Origin: an uncultured Chlorobiota bacterium
GTDB taxonomy: Bacteria; Bacteroidota; Kapaibacteriia; OLB7
Direction of reading: 5' to 3'
DNA length: 23,780 nt
Assembly: GCA_946481475.1 (NCBI GenBank)
Contig: CAMLOB010000003.1
Coordinates: 1 to 23,780, forward strand
In this document: positions 14,560 through 22,492 of the stretch, one piece after another
How positions within the stretch are numbered: the first letter of the stretch is position 1
Layout of the letters: each line of letters starts with the position of its first letter
Program-made: the position numbers and the translations under genes
Notes under the pieces: model-generated
What the model was told of the DNA's origin: nothing
Seen by the model: only the letters and a program-made list of their open reading frames with translations
Database searches by the model: none

Positions 14560-16719
14560 CTACGGCTTCGGCACCACCACGGGTGAGGTCGCATAGTCTT
14601 CCCCTTCAGCGGCGACCGTCGCCGGAACTTCACTCATGCCAAGCTGCTTGTGGAAATTATTTCCCCAGACGTTGACCGTTCCGTCCTTCATGACGGCAAA
14701 GGAGTTGTCCAGACCGGCCGCGACCAGCACCGCACTGTTCAGTCCGGTGACGCGGGTCGGCCCGGTGTGGAATTCCCGTCCGCCTGTGCCGAGCGTTCCC
14801 CAGTAGTTGTTTCCCCAGGTCCAGACGGTGCTGTCCTTCCGCAGGGCGATGGCGTGGGCTCCGCCGGCGTCGATCCCCGTGACGTTGTTGAGCGTGCTGA
14901 CCGTGACGATGCCGTTCAGGTTCGTCAGGACGAAGCCGAGTTCCAGGTCTTTCGAGACGTTCGTCGCCGTGTAGCCCCTTTTCTCGATGTCGGCCGCCTT
15001 GAACTTGCCGATGGTCCGTCCTCCTCCTCCGCCACCGCTTACCTCGAAATTCGTGATGAAAAGCTCTACAAGTTTCGCATCGGAGTCGGCCTCGCCGTTG
15101 CCGAGCTGTCCGCTGTTATTCGCTCCCCATGCTTTTACCGTACCGTCTTCAAGGAGGGCAAGGGAGAAGTTGCTTCCGGCTGCGATGGCTTTCACGTTCG
15201 AGAGACCTTCGATCTTCTTCGGTGAGAGGACGACCGGAGCCGCGCCGAACGAGGGGTCGACCTGTCCGTTGCGGTTCGTTCCCCATCCCCAGACCGTCCC
15301 GTCCGACTTCAGTGCAAGCGTGTGTCCGTCTCCGGCTGCAACCGCAGCGACGTTCACGATGCTCACCTTCTTCGGCTGGTTCTGATCGTTCTTGTGTCCC
15401 AGACCCAACTCTCCGCTCCGGTTGTAGCCCCAGGTCCAGACCGATCCGTCGGACTTCAGGGCGACCGAATGGTAATTCCCGGCCGCAACATCAATTGCCC
15501 CGACGAAAGCGGGAATCCACTTCGGCGTGTTCTGCGAATTGTCGTTGCCGAGACCGAGTTGACCGAAATCGTTGTTCCCCCAGGCTGCCACATTGCCGGA
15601 GAGTTCGATGGCAAGTCCGTGCTCTCCTCCGAGAGCCATTTCCTTGACGTGATTCAATGACTCGACCGATTTGGGAGAAGAGCGGGCGGTAGCCGGCACG
15701 CCGCCGGTGGCAAGCTGTCCGTACTCGTTGTTCCCCCAGGTCCAGGCCTGGGCGTCGAGCGTCATCGCACCGGGGAAGGCGGCGATTGTTCCTCCCCCTC
15801 CTCCGCTTCCCGGATTCTTCACCAGTGCCGCCGAATGTCCTTTCCCGCCGAAGACCCGGTCGGCCTTGAAGGTCAGCAGGGCAAGCGTCACGTTTCCGAT
15901 CGCCTCTTCGCTGATAATCAGCAGTTGCGGCTTCTTCGTGAACTGCCACACTTCACTTTCACCGAGCGAGACGTTGCTGCTGAATGCGGTGACCCGCCAG
16001 GCGTAGCGCTTGTTGTTCTGCATCGAACGTGCGGCGGGGGGGTACTGGAACGTCGTTGTGGGGATCCCGGTCTTTTCGTAGAAGGCGGGGTTCGACTGGA
16101 GGGCATCGTACGGAGTCTGTCTGCCGAGAATCTCCGCGATGCGGAGTGTGTAGCTGACCCGACTGCCGGCCGGAGCCGGGACGGGAGGAGTCCAGGTGAA
16201 GATCGGCAGAGTTTCCTGCACGTCGGATTCATCGATCGGGGCAATCAGAATCGGAGGGGAGAGTCGCTCGACGATCTGCGTGATACAGTCGCTCCCCAGT
16301 TCTTCGCCTGTGGCGGCGCTCCGGACGAAGACGCAAATCTCGTATTCTCCGGAGGGGACCGTTCCGGTCCGCGTGACGATGTCCCGATACTTCGGGTTCG
16401 ACTGGTTGACCGTGATCGGTTCGAGCTGCGATCCCTTGACCGCAAGGCGACCCGGAGGGAGCGTGAAGATGCGGGACTCGGCATCGACGATCTGTCCTTC
16501 TCCCACTCGCGTTGCAATCCCCTGCAGAAAAACCTCTATCGGCTCATCGGAGTTGTTGAAAAGCTGTACACGCCAGAGATCGGAAACGCGCAACTGGTTC
16601 GGAGGAGGTTGCGAGAGAATCACCGTGACGTTCTGCGCCGTTGCCGTTGTGCCGATGCAGAGAAGCAGGGCAAAGCCGAGCAGTACGGACATGGTCGGGA
16701 ATGTGCGAGAGCATAACAT
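14560..16719 (-). CDS. Secreted RCC1-repeat (beta-propeller) protein
   Basis: 719 residues, start ATG at 16719 with cggag six bases upstream. A signal peptide (SVLLGFALLLCIGTTATAQ) ends near residue 29. Residues ~35-160 form a beta-rich domain (VSDLWRVQLFNNSDEPIEV, LPPGRLAVKG) and ~165-275 look like a fibronectin-III-type domain (APIDESDVQETLPIFTWTPP ... AWRVTAFSSN). From ~300 to ~700 come about six or seven RCC1 repeats, with cores such as AWGNNDFGQLGLGN, WTWGYNRSGELGLGH and WGWGTNRNGQV, expected to fold as a seven-bladed propeller. Two repeats are interrupted by poly-glycine segments (SGSGGGGGTI-like and VSGGGGGGRTI). In bacteria, secreted RCC1 proteins have no single known role. No T9SS sorting domain ends the chain. 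It has its own promoter, divergent from xerC. Confidence 0.88.
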   Translation of the reverse strand: MLCSRTFPTMSVLLGFALLLCIGTTATAQNVTVILSQPPPNQLRVSDLWRVQLFNNSDEPIEVFLQGIATRVGEGQIVDAESRIFTLPPGRLAVKGSQLEPITVNQSNPKYRDIVTRTGTVPSGEYEICVFVRSAATGEELGSDCITQIVERLSPPILIAPIDESDVQETLPIFTWTPPVPAPAGSRVSYTLRIAEILGRQTPYDALQSNPAFYEKTGIPTTTFQYPPAARSMQNNKRYAWRVTAFSSNVSLGESEVWQFTKKPQLLIISEEAIGNVTLALLTFKADRVFGGKGHSAALVKNPGSGGGGGTIAAFPGAMTLDAQAWTWGNNEYGQLATGGVPATARSSPKSVESLNHVKEMALGGEHGLAIELSGNVAAWGNNDFGQLGLGNDNSQNTPKWIPAFVGAIDVAAGNYHSVALKSDGSVWTWGYNRSGELGLGHKNDQNQPKKVSIVNVAAVAAGDGHTLALKSDGTVWGWGTNRNGQVDPSFGAAPVVLSPKKIEGLSNVKAIAAGSNFSLALLEDGTVKAWGANNSGQLGNGEADSDAKLVELFITNFEVSGGGGGGRTIGKFKAADIEKRGYTATNVSKDLELGFVLTNLNGIVTVSTLNNVTGIDAGGAHAIALRKDSTVWTWGNNYWGTLGTGGREFHTGPTRVTGLNSAVLVAAGLDNSFAVMKDGTVNVWGNNFHKQLGMSEVPATVAAEGEDYATSPVVVPKP

Positions 16720-16781
16720 GGCGGACTCCGTTGCTGAGTCGGAATACGGTGGCGGCGTGGCTCTGCGCGGATGCGCCCGTC

Positions 16782-16811
16782 AATATAGGGGAAGTAAGGT
16801 CGGACGCGCAA
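16782..16811 (-). promoter_or_regulatory. Sigma70-type promoter of the RCC1 gene
   Basis: On the minus strand TTGCGC (16806-16811) and TATATT (16782-16787) are separated by 18 bases. Transcription would start near 16775, about 56 bases before the ATG at 16719. Confidence 0.5.
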
Positions 16812-16922
16812 GAAAAAACCTGAGGACAGGTCGGGACGATTTTCCCGGGGAATCTTGTCGCTCGGCTTCGGTTCTTCGTTTCTTCCGGCGGAAATGTCTT
16901 TCTGCTCTGCGTATCTTCACAC

Positions 16923-17852
16923 ATGTTGATAAGCGATCTGATCGACCGATTTCTCCATCACCTTCGCATCGAGCGGGCGTGTTCGGAGGAGACGTTGCGT
17001 GCCTATGCCGGCGATCTGAAGAAATTCAATCTATGGCTGCGCGAGGCGCTCGGTGCGGATGATCCGGAGGTCGAACAGGTGGAGGCGGGAGAGGTCCGGA
17101 GTTTTGTCGCCTCGCTTCATCGCGAGAACTATGCCCGCCGCACAATCGGACGGCGACTGGCTGCGGTGAAATCATTGATGAAGTTCGCGGCGGCCCGCGG
17201 ATTTCTCCGGACAAATCCGGCTGCACTGGTGACCGCACCCAAACCGGAGAAACGACTGCCTACGGTCCTGAGCAGGGAGGAGGCGGAGAGTCTGATGGAG
17301 CTTCCCGATCTCGCCACCGATGAGGGAATCCGCGACGCGGCGATTCTGGAACTGCTCTACGCCACCGGCATCCGGCGCTCCGAACTGAGCGGATTGCGTC
17401 TTCGGGATTTCAATCGTCACGAGGGGACGGTTCGGGTGCTGGGGAAGGGAGACAAGGAGCGGATCGTGCCGATCGGCTCCGGTGCCTGCGGTGCCGTCCT
17501 GCGCTACCTTGATCTCCGTCCGTCGGAGAACCGGTCGCCGACCGATCCCCTCTTCCTGCGGAACGACGGCAGGCCGCTGGACGGCAACACGCTCTACGCA
17601 ATCGTCCGACGCTACATGCGTCGTGTCACCGAGCAGTCGAAGAAGAGTCCTCATGTGCTGCGCCATTCCTTTGCAACGCATCTGCTGGAGAACGGGGCGG
17701 GGTTGCGGGAGGTTGCCGAGATGCTGGGGCATTCATCACTCAGCACCACCCAGGTCTACACCCATGTGACCATCGAGCGTCTGCGGCAGGCATATAACGG
17801 TGCCCATCCGAGAGCGGGAGAGGATGATGGGGCGGAGAAGGATGAAGGGTAA
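16923..17852 (+). CDS. xerC: Tyrosine recombinase XerC/XerD
   Basis: 309 residues, normal for Xer proteins. These recombinases resolve chromosome dimers at dif with FtsK at division. Residues ~1-90 form the core-binding SAM-like domain (FLHHLRIERACSEETLRAY). The catalytic domain carries R151 (ATGIRRSELSGL), K175 (GKGDKERIVPIG), H244 and R247 (HVLRHSFATHLLE), H270 (LGHSSLSTTQVYTHV) and the nucleophile Y279, so the active site is complete. XerC and XerD cannot be told apart with certainty here; the symbol is a best guess. It starts opposite the RCC1 gene. An outer-membrane protein gene begins 44 bases after it and hpf follows, and xerC-hpf proximity is common in Bacteroidota, which argues for a housekeeping role rather than an island integrase. 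Confidence 0.92.
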   Translation: MLISDLIDRFLHHLRIERACSEETLRAYAGDLKKFNLWLREALGADDPEVEQVEAGEVRSFVASLHRENYARRTIGRRLAAVKSLMKFAAARGFLRTNPAALVTAPKPEKRLPTVLSREEAESLMELPDLATDEGIRDAAILELLYATGIRRSELSGLRLRDFNRHEGTVRVLGKGDKERIVPIGSGACGAVLRYLDLRPSENRSPTDPLFLRNDGRPLDGNTLYAIVRRYMRRVTEQSKKSPHVLRHSFATHLLENGAGLREVAEMLGHSSLSTTQVYTHVTIERLRQAYNGAHPRAGEDDGAEKDEG

Positions 17853-17896
17853 GATATGCAGAACACACCGGGACGAAAAGGAAGATCGGCAGAGAT

Positions 17897-18820
17897 ATGT
17901 CCCATAATCACCGGTACATGATGTCAAGTTACCGTTGCTCATCTCACTGTTATCCATCCGCCCGTGCATATCGGTTCCTGCTCGGCCTGTCTTTTCTGTT
18001 CTGCCTTCCTTGTGTTTCATCATACGGCCAGGTCGACTCCTCCCGCAGCGTTCTGATCAGTTCCCTGCTTCCACGTGATTCCGCCGAGCAGGCGGCAATC
18101 GAGGCCGATCTGGATATCGTCTCGTTCGGTCTGGAAGTGGTTCCGGCTCCCGGAGGGGGAACGTTCTTCGACGAGTACGGCAAACTGTTCGGTGAGGAGA
18201 CGACGCTCGAAGGCTACGTCTCGCCGACGATCACCGGAAGGATTCGTCTGAACGACCGGTTGCGACTGGTGATCGGCAGCTCGTATGTGGGAACCGGTTT
18301 TGATGATATCTACGATGCCTACTACTTCCCGCCGGGAATGGATTTCGCCGACACGGTGGTGCCGGTTGCGCAGATCGTCGAGGAGATGTCGATGACCGCC
18401 TTCCCGATTCTGGTCGGCATCCAGTTCTCTCCGATCCGTTCGCAGTTCACCTCCTATGTCGGAGCCTCGATCGGCGGGGCGCTCGTGCATCCGGTCTGGC
18501 GGACCCGGGTGCGGACGTTCGACAACGTTCAGTTTTTCCGTCCGGAAACAAACGTCGACGCCCCGGGCTTCGCCCCCGCGTTCCGTCTGTTCACAGGTGT
18601 CGATCTTCGTTTCGACCGTTTCTTTACCACCGGAAATGTCTTCAGAGGTATTTTCATAGAAGCGGCATATTTCTATCTTCCCATATCACGCGATTACTTC
18701 AGGGAAATCCGAACTATAGGCCGGAAAGTATTGTTGATCCCTTCAGAGGATGACGCCGTGTTGAACCTCGGCGGATTCACGATAACGTTCGGTATGAACA
18801 TGCAGTTGTTCCGTCTCTGA
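17897..18820 (+). CDS. Outer-membrane beta-barrel protein, unknown
   Basis: 307 residues. A signal peptide lies at ~20-48 (RFLLGLSFLFCLPCVSSYGQ), preceded by a long N-terminal tail; a later start at 17918 or further in is possible. The mature chain has alternating-residue beta strands and ends GGFTITFGMNMQLFRL, with a hydrophobic strand typical of outer-membrane barrels. Segments like TITGRIRLNDRLRLVIGSSYVG and FTSYVGASIGGALVHP support this. I cannot assign it to a known porin or transporter family. It lies 44 bases after xerC and 75 bases before hpf, probably in one transcript. It separates xerC from hpf, which are often direct neighbours in related bacteria, so it may be a lineage-specific insertion. 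Confidence 0.75.
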   Translation: MSHNHRYMMSSYRCSSHCYPSARAYRFLLGLSFLFCLPCVSSYGQVDSSRSVLISSLLPRDSAEQAAIEADLDIVSFGLEVVPAPGGGTFFDEYGKLFGEETTLEGYVSPTITGRIRLNDRLRLVIGSSYVGTGFDDIYDAYYFPPGMDFADTVVPVAQIVEEMSMTAFPILVGIQFSPIRSQFTSYVGASIGGALVHPVWRTRVRTFDNVQFFRPETNVDAPGFAPAFRLFTGVDLRFDRFFTTGNVFRGIFIEAAYFYLPISRDYFREIRTIGRKVLLIPSEDDAVLNLGGFTITFGMNMQLFRL

Positions 18821-18895
18821 AAGATCATCGCGATCCGGACGGAGCATATCCTGTCAGTATACAGTATCTACCTACCAGTATAAGGAGAGAGGAGT

Positions 18896-19237
18896 ATGGA
18901 TATTCAGATCACGTCTCGTCATTTCAAGGCACGTCCTTCGCTTAATGAGTATGCTGAAGAATCGATCCGCAAACTGTCGCAGATCTATGACGGCATCATC
19001 AGCGCACGAGTCATTCTGGAGATCGAGGCCCACAACGACGGCAAGATCGCCGAAATTGTTCTGCTCGTCTACCACGATCAGCTTGTTGCCAAGGAGAGCG
19101 GCGATGACTTCGAACGATGCGTCTCGGCATGTGTCGAGAAGCTGGAGAAGCAACTCCGGAAATACAAGGATAAGCTGCACAAAGGACGTGGGGTGCGTGA
19201 GGGTGTAGTGGAGATGCCGGACAACGAGGAGTTCTGA
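18896..19237 (+). CDS. hpf: Ribosome hibernation-promoting factor, short form
   Basis: 113 residues, the short HPF/YfiA type without the C-terminal dimerisation domain. HPF binds the 30S decoding centre in stationary phase, blocking tRNA and mRNA sites and protecting idle ribosomes. The protein begins MDIQITSRHFKARPSLNEYA with the family's beta-alpha-beta start, keeps the central helix and strand pattern (ARVILEIEAHNDGKIAEIV), and has the basic segment LEKQLRKYKDKLHKGRG that contacts rRNA. The ATG follows aaggagagaggag, a strong ribosome-binding site. A strong terminator lies 32 bases after the stop. hprK follows, recalling the hpf-ptsN-hprK order of other Gram-negatives, here without ptsN. 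Confidence 0.92.
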   Translation: MDIQITSRHFKARPSLNEYAEESIRKLSQIYDGIISARVILEIEAHNDGKIAEIVLLVYHDQLVAKESGDDFERCVSACVEKLEKQLRKYKDKLHKGRGVREGVVEMPDNEEF

Positions 19238-19269
19238 GGTCCGTTCTTTTATCCGGCATTGCGGATATC

Positions 19270-19306
19270 TGCCCCGACGGAAGGCCCCGTCGGGGCAGTC
19301 TGTTTT
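19270..19306 (+). terminator. Rho-independent terminator after hpf
   Basis: Arms tgccccgacgg (19270-19280) and ccgtcggggca (19287-19297) pair perfectly over 11 bp around a 6-base loop; gtctgttttt follows. It closes the xerC-barrel-hpf unit and puts hprK under separate control. Confidence 0.9.
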
Positions 19307-19545
19307 TGTGGGAGGGGCAATCAGTTGTCAGCGTTCAGAAGTGAGCGTACGTTTTCAGTGGCATCTATTTGCGTTCGGCTTTTTTCTGTGAAGAGGGGCT
19401 GGCGTCATTGTATATTCCGGGCTTTCCGGCGGGAGTCCGGCAAGAGGCCGAAAGTTATTCCCTCTCCTTTGAATGGAGAAGGAAGTATGCCGGAATGGAA
19501 GACTGCAAGAAGACAACGTCTATTCACACGCACAACGAGGATCGC

Positions 19546-20565
19546 ATGGCCCTCTTCGACGACATCAAGGAACTTCGCAAGGAAAACATTACCGTCGGCT
19601 TTCTGGCCGATGAGTGCCGGGATCGTTTCCAGCTACGTGGGCTGAACGACGGCATCGGGCGTGAGAAGCTGATTACCGACCGGAACCTTCACCGTCCGCA
19701 GCTTGCACTGACCGGCTACACGAAGCTGTTCACCTATCACCGGGTGCAGGTTCTGGGAAACACCGAAATCTATTACCTGAACAGTCTGACTCCCGAGGGA
19801 CGGTTGAAATCCTTCGAGAAAATTCTGGAGTTTGATGTCCCCTGCATGATCATCACCAACGGAAACCGGCTGGACCAGCCCCTGATTGATCTGGCGAGCG
19901 AGCGGGGTGTGGCGGTCTTCGCCACCGAACACGAGACGACCAAGGCGGTCTACTTCCTCAGCGATTTTCTTGACGACCAGTTTGCCGGCTACGCTCCGGT
20001 TCACGGCGCCTTTGTCGATGTGTATGGTGTCGGTCTGCTCTTTGTGGGGCGTTCCGGTATCGGCAAGAGCGAAATCGTTCTGGATCTGGTGGAGCGGGGG
20101 CATCGTCTGGTAGCCGATGACGTGGTGATGGTGACGCGGAAGGGGGAGGGAATTCTGATGGGGGCCGGCACAAGATTCGGCGAACACTTCATGGAGGTCC
20201 GAGGGCTCGGCATTCTGAATGTCAGGGAAATGTTCGGTATCCGGGCGATCCGCTTCCAGAAACGGGTGGAGGTGGTGGTGGAATTGCAGGAGTGGGACCC
20301 GAAGTCCGAGTATACCCGCACCGGGCTCGACGAGGAACCGGTCTCCCTCCTCGACGTTGAGCTCCCTCACGTCCTTCTCCCGATATTTCCGGGAAAAAAT
20401 GTGACGGTTATTGCAGAAGTCATCGCTTTGAATTACCTTTTGGAGCATTACGGCTATAATGCGGCGGAAATTTTCGCGGAAAAGCTTTCCAGCGCCATCC
20501 GTCGCAACAACGGTCCGGACTCCCGTGATCGTTCCATCCCCTACTTTGAACATGATTTTGAGTAA
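19546..20565 (+). CDS. hprK: HPr(Ser) kinase/phosphorylase
   Basis: 339 residues from the ATG at 19546, chosen because family proteins begin near here and gagg lies five bases upstream; the open frame extends to 19369. HprK phosphorylates and dephosphorylates HPr on a serine. Residues 1-130 form the N-terminal domain. The catalytic domain has His153 in APVHGAFVDVYG, the P-loop GRSGIGKS at 168-175, the following ADDVV, and the family signature RGLGILNV. The 3' part (VSLLDVELPHVLLPIFPGKN) is the usual end of the domain. In Bacteroidota and Chlorobiota HprK often exists without a full sugar phosphotransferase system, so the role may be carbon or nitrogen signalling through HPr-like proteins. No ptsH or ptsN is in the window. 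It is preceded by the hpf terminator. Confidence 0.95.
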   Translation: MALFDDIKELRKENITVGFLADECRDRFQLRGLNDGIGREKLITDRNLHRPQLALTGYTKLFTYHRVQVLGNTEIYYLNSLTPEGRLKSFEKILEFDVPCMIITNGNRLDQPLIDLASERGVAVFATEHETTKAVYFLSDFLDDQFAGYAPVHGAFVDVYGVGLLFVGRSGIGKSEIVLDLVERGHRLVADDVVMVTRKGEGILMGAGTRFGEHFMEVRGLGILNVREMFGIRAIRFQKRVEVVVELQEWDPKSEYTRTGLDEEPVSLLDVELPHVLLPIFPGKNVTVIAEVIALNYLLEHYGYNAAEIFAEKLSSAIRRNNGPDSRDRSIPYFEHDFE

Positions 20566-20569
20566 GTAG

Positions 20570-20597
20570 GGTATCCGGTTGAAGGCGGCCGGATACC
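20570..20597 (+). terminator. Hairpin after hprK
   Basis: Arms ggtatccgg and ccggatacc form a perfect 9-bp stem around a 10-base loop, just after the hprK stop. The bases after it are tccgggg rather than a T-run, so it may be a terminator lacking a T-tract, an mRNA 3'-end stabiliser, or an operator. Confidence 0.45.
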
Positions 20598-20625
20598 TCC
20601 GGGGTGGATTCTCTCCATCCGATAA

Positions 20626-20654
20626 TTTCACAGGAAAACCGATTGGCGTATAGC
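20626..20654 (+). promoter_or_regulatory. Possible promoter of the 29-residue peptide
   Basis: TTTCAC (20626-20631) and TATAGC (20649-20654) are separated by 17 bases, a fair sigma70-type pair. Transcription would begin near 20661, 20 bases before the miniprotein ATG. Confidence 0.35.
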
Positions 20655-20680
20655 ATTTACTGACTACGTACCGGAGCATT

Positions 20681-20770
20681 ATGTACGCGCTTGAAGTGAC
20701 CCGTCGACTTTCCCATGTGCTTCTCTGGGGGAGTGTTCTTGCAGCACTGATTGTCATCATCACCGGATAG
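20681..20770 (+). CDS. 29-residue single-helix membrane miniprotein
   Basis: MYALEVTRRLSHVLLWGSVL then AALIVIITG. The ATG follows ggag by about five bases. Two arginines precede a hydrophobic run of about 18 residues and no charge follows, the pattern of a single membrane helix with its N-terminus in the cytoplasm. A fair promoter and a good ribosome-binding site both point to the same start, which is unlikely for a random ORF but not impossible. Its function is unknown. It lies between hprK and an ECF sigma factor gene. Confidence 0.5.
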   Translation: MYALEVTRRLSHVLLWGSVLAALIVIITG

Positions 20771-21150
20771 GTGATCTCGAGGGAACATCCGCATCAGTCG
20801 CTGACTCTATGTGATCGCAACGTTTTCCACACACGCAGGACCGGGTGTGATGGGCGTGCCGTATCCTGTCCGTTCCGAATGTCCTCTCTCCATTTTCCAG
20901 CCTTCCTCTGCCGGCCGAGATCATGAATATGTTGTAATCGTAACGGCTTCACCGAGAGAGTGTGGAAGATTTCCGGCACGGGAAGATAGTCGTTGTTCCG
21001 ACTTTTTCCCTGTCGACCGGAACCGTGGAACATCGTGAAGCAAGGAACGATTGTATGGTGGTATTTGCGTATAATCATGGTCGTGTTGAACTTCTCATTG
21101 CCCGTCTGATGGGGCAGTATGTCGAGAGACGTCGTCACCAGACCCGAACA
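20771..21150. other. Gene-free stretch upstream of the ECF sigma gene
   Basis: No further gene is supported. The right end holds the sigma-gene promoter region: GGAAC occurs three times (21019-21023, 21027-21031, 21044-21048), and a perfect TATAAT lies at 21070-21075 without a clear -35 box at normal spacing. The sigma frame is open back to 20962, but starts there lie before this promoter box. Confidence 0.5.
21070..21075 (+). promoter_or_regulatory. -10 box upstream of the ECF sigma gene
   Basis: TATAAT matches the -10 consensus exactly. The best upstream hexamer, TTGTAT at 21051, is only 13 bases away, so the -35 part is unsure. If used, transcription starts near 21082, which favours translation starts at 21109 or 21151. 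Confidence 0.4.
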
Positions 21151-21801
21151 ATGGACGCAATCCGTACCGACGCACCGCCGATTGTCGAGACCCATTCCCT
21201 TTCCGAGGCATCCCGGAACGATCCGGGCAATGTCCTCATGCTTGCATTGCAGGATGGGGACCGGGCGGCCTTGCGGCAGTTGATGCAGCTCTACAATGAT
21301 CGCCTCTATACGTTTACGCTCCGCATCGTCAGGCATGCCGAGACGGCGGAAGATATTGTGCAGGAGACCTGGCTTTCTCTCTACGAAAGCCGCGAACGGT
21401 ATCAGGCGACATACCGGTTTTCCACCTGGCTGTTCACGATTGCCAGACGGAAGGCTCTGAGCGAACTGCGTCGCCGGAAAGTCCGCTCCATTGTCCGTTC
21501 GCTGACCGGACAACGGGATGGAGAGGAGGAGACGACGCTGGAGGTTCCGCAGGAAACCTTTCGTCAGCCGGATGCCGAGGCGTCCGGTGCGCTCTTGTCG
21601 GAATTGATCGAGCATGCCCTTTCGCGCCTGACTCCGGCGCAACGGGAGATTGTGGTGCTCAGGGATATTGAAGGGATGGAGAATGAAGAGGTTGCCGGGA
21701 TTCTGGGCTGGAACCTGAAACCCGGAGCAATACGCAAACGGGTATTCGATGCCCGCGAAGCGTTCCGCAGGGAAATGGTGGCTCTCGGTGTGCGGGAGTG
21801 A
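21151..21801 (+). CDS. ECF-type RNA polymerase sigma factor (RpoE-like)
   Basis: 216 residues from the ATG at 21151; starts at 21109 or 20962 are in frame, but the conserved domain begins 26 residues after this ATG and the likely -10 box lies at 21070. Region 2 covers ~27-110 (LALQDGDRAALRQLMQLYND, AEDIVQETWLSLYES, FSTWLFTIARRKALSELRRR). Region 4 covers ~150-205 (LTPAQREIVVLRDIEGMENE, then a helix-turn-helix VAGILGWNLKPGAIRKRV). Region 3 is absent, as in ECF factors. Such factors direct RNA polymerase to stress or envelope regulons and are held by membrane anti-sigma factors. The next gene, 64 bases on, encodes a single-pass membrane protein that could be that partner. Promoter targets are not known. 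Confidence 0.93.
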   Translation: MDAIRTDAPPIVETHSLSEASRNDPGNVLMLALQDGDRAALRQLMQLYNDRLYTFTLRIVRHAETAEDIVQETWLSLYESRERYQATYRFSTWLFTIARRKALSELRRRKVRSIVRSLTGQRDGEEETTLEVPQETFRQPDAEASGALLSELIEHALSRLTPAQREIVVLRDIEGMENEEVAGILGWNLKPGAIRKRVFDAREAFRREMVALGVRE

Positions 21802-21865
21802 TGCCGGACGGCGGTTGAGAGAGGTGGGAATAATTGGTGCATAACAACAAATCGGAAATAGAAGA

Positions 21866-22339
21866 ATGTCTGATCATAATTACAGAATGGAGGGGGATGC
21901 TCCGGGAGGGTGGGACGGCTATGCCCGTCTGCTGCGGGAGCATGGAGGAAAGAGGATGCGCCCCGAGGTTCAGCGGGGACTTGAAGAGAATTGGGAGAAC
22001 CGTCTGGCGAAGCATCGCCGCGCCCGCAACCTGCGATGGGGGATCGGTCTTCCCTCCGGAGCCGTGCTGATTACGGGGATCGTTCTCTCGTTCGGTCTCT
22101 TTTCCGATCAGGGGGAACATTCGCTGGCTCCGACCGTCGCAATCCCTTCACCGAGCGTTCCGGCCGCAGAGCCGGAGGCCTTCGCCAACCCGGCAATTCC
22201 TCCGGTCTGGTACGATACGTCTTTCCCTTCGGTCGATGCAGCCCTGCCGACGCTGCCGCACGATTCCGGGCTGTTCCGTCTGGATTCCCGCATTCCGTCG
22301 GCTGCCGATTCGCCGGTGGCCGGAGAGCCGATCCGGTAG
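21866..22339 (+). CDS. Single-pass membrane protein, possible anti-sigma partner
   Basis: 157 residues. Residues 1-57 are soluble, charged and probably cytoplasmic (GYARLLREHGGKRMRPEVQR, ENRLAKHRRARNL). Residues ~58-80 form one membrane helix (GAVLITGIVLSFGLF). The rest is a proline-rich, low-complexity tail likely outside the inner membrane. It lies directly after the ECF sigma gene in the same direction, the usual place of an anti-sigma factor, and its topology fits. It lacks the HxxxCxxC zinc motif of the common anti-sigma domain, and I recognise no domain, so the role rests on position and topology alone. A weak gaag-type site lies just ahead of the ATG. Confidence 0.7.
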   Translation: MSDHNYRMEGDAPGGWDGYARLLREHGGKRMRPEVQRGLEENWENRLAKHRRARNLRWGIGLPSGAVLITGIVLSFGLFSDQGEHSLAPTVAIPSPSVPAAEPEAFANPAIPPVWYDTSFPSVDAALPTLPHDSGLFRLDSRIPSAADSPVAGEPIR

Positions 22340-22429
22340 GAGAGCAGGGGGAAGACCGAATCGGAAGAATGCTTTCGAAGCGAAATCGAAATGAGAGGAC
22401 GTATCGCTCGTCGCAGCAGGGAAAAATCC

Positions 22430-22458
22430 TTGTATGCAACGGGCGATACTGCTATTAT
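22430..22458 (+). promoter_or_regulatory. Sigma70-type promoter of the solute-binding lipoprotein
   Basis: TTGTAT (22430-22435) and TATTAT (22453-22458) are exactly 17 bases apart. The same bases also nearly fit the Bacteroidota layout (TTG, 20 bases, TATTATGG). Transcription would start near 22465, 28 bases before the ATG. Confidence 0.65.
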
Positions 22459-22492
22459 GGTCCGGTTCAACACAACAAACGGAAAGAAGACC

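Noticed and set aside
16923..17852. XerC as the integrase of an island starting at tRNA-Lys
   Set aside because: Its length, motifs and nearness to hpf fit the housekeeping recombinase, and no repeat of the tRNA end was noticed near it.
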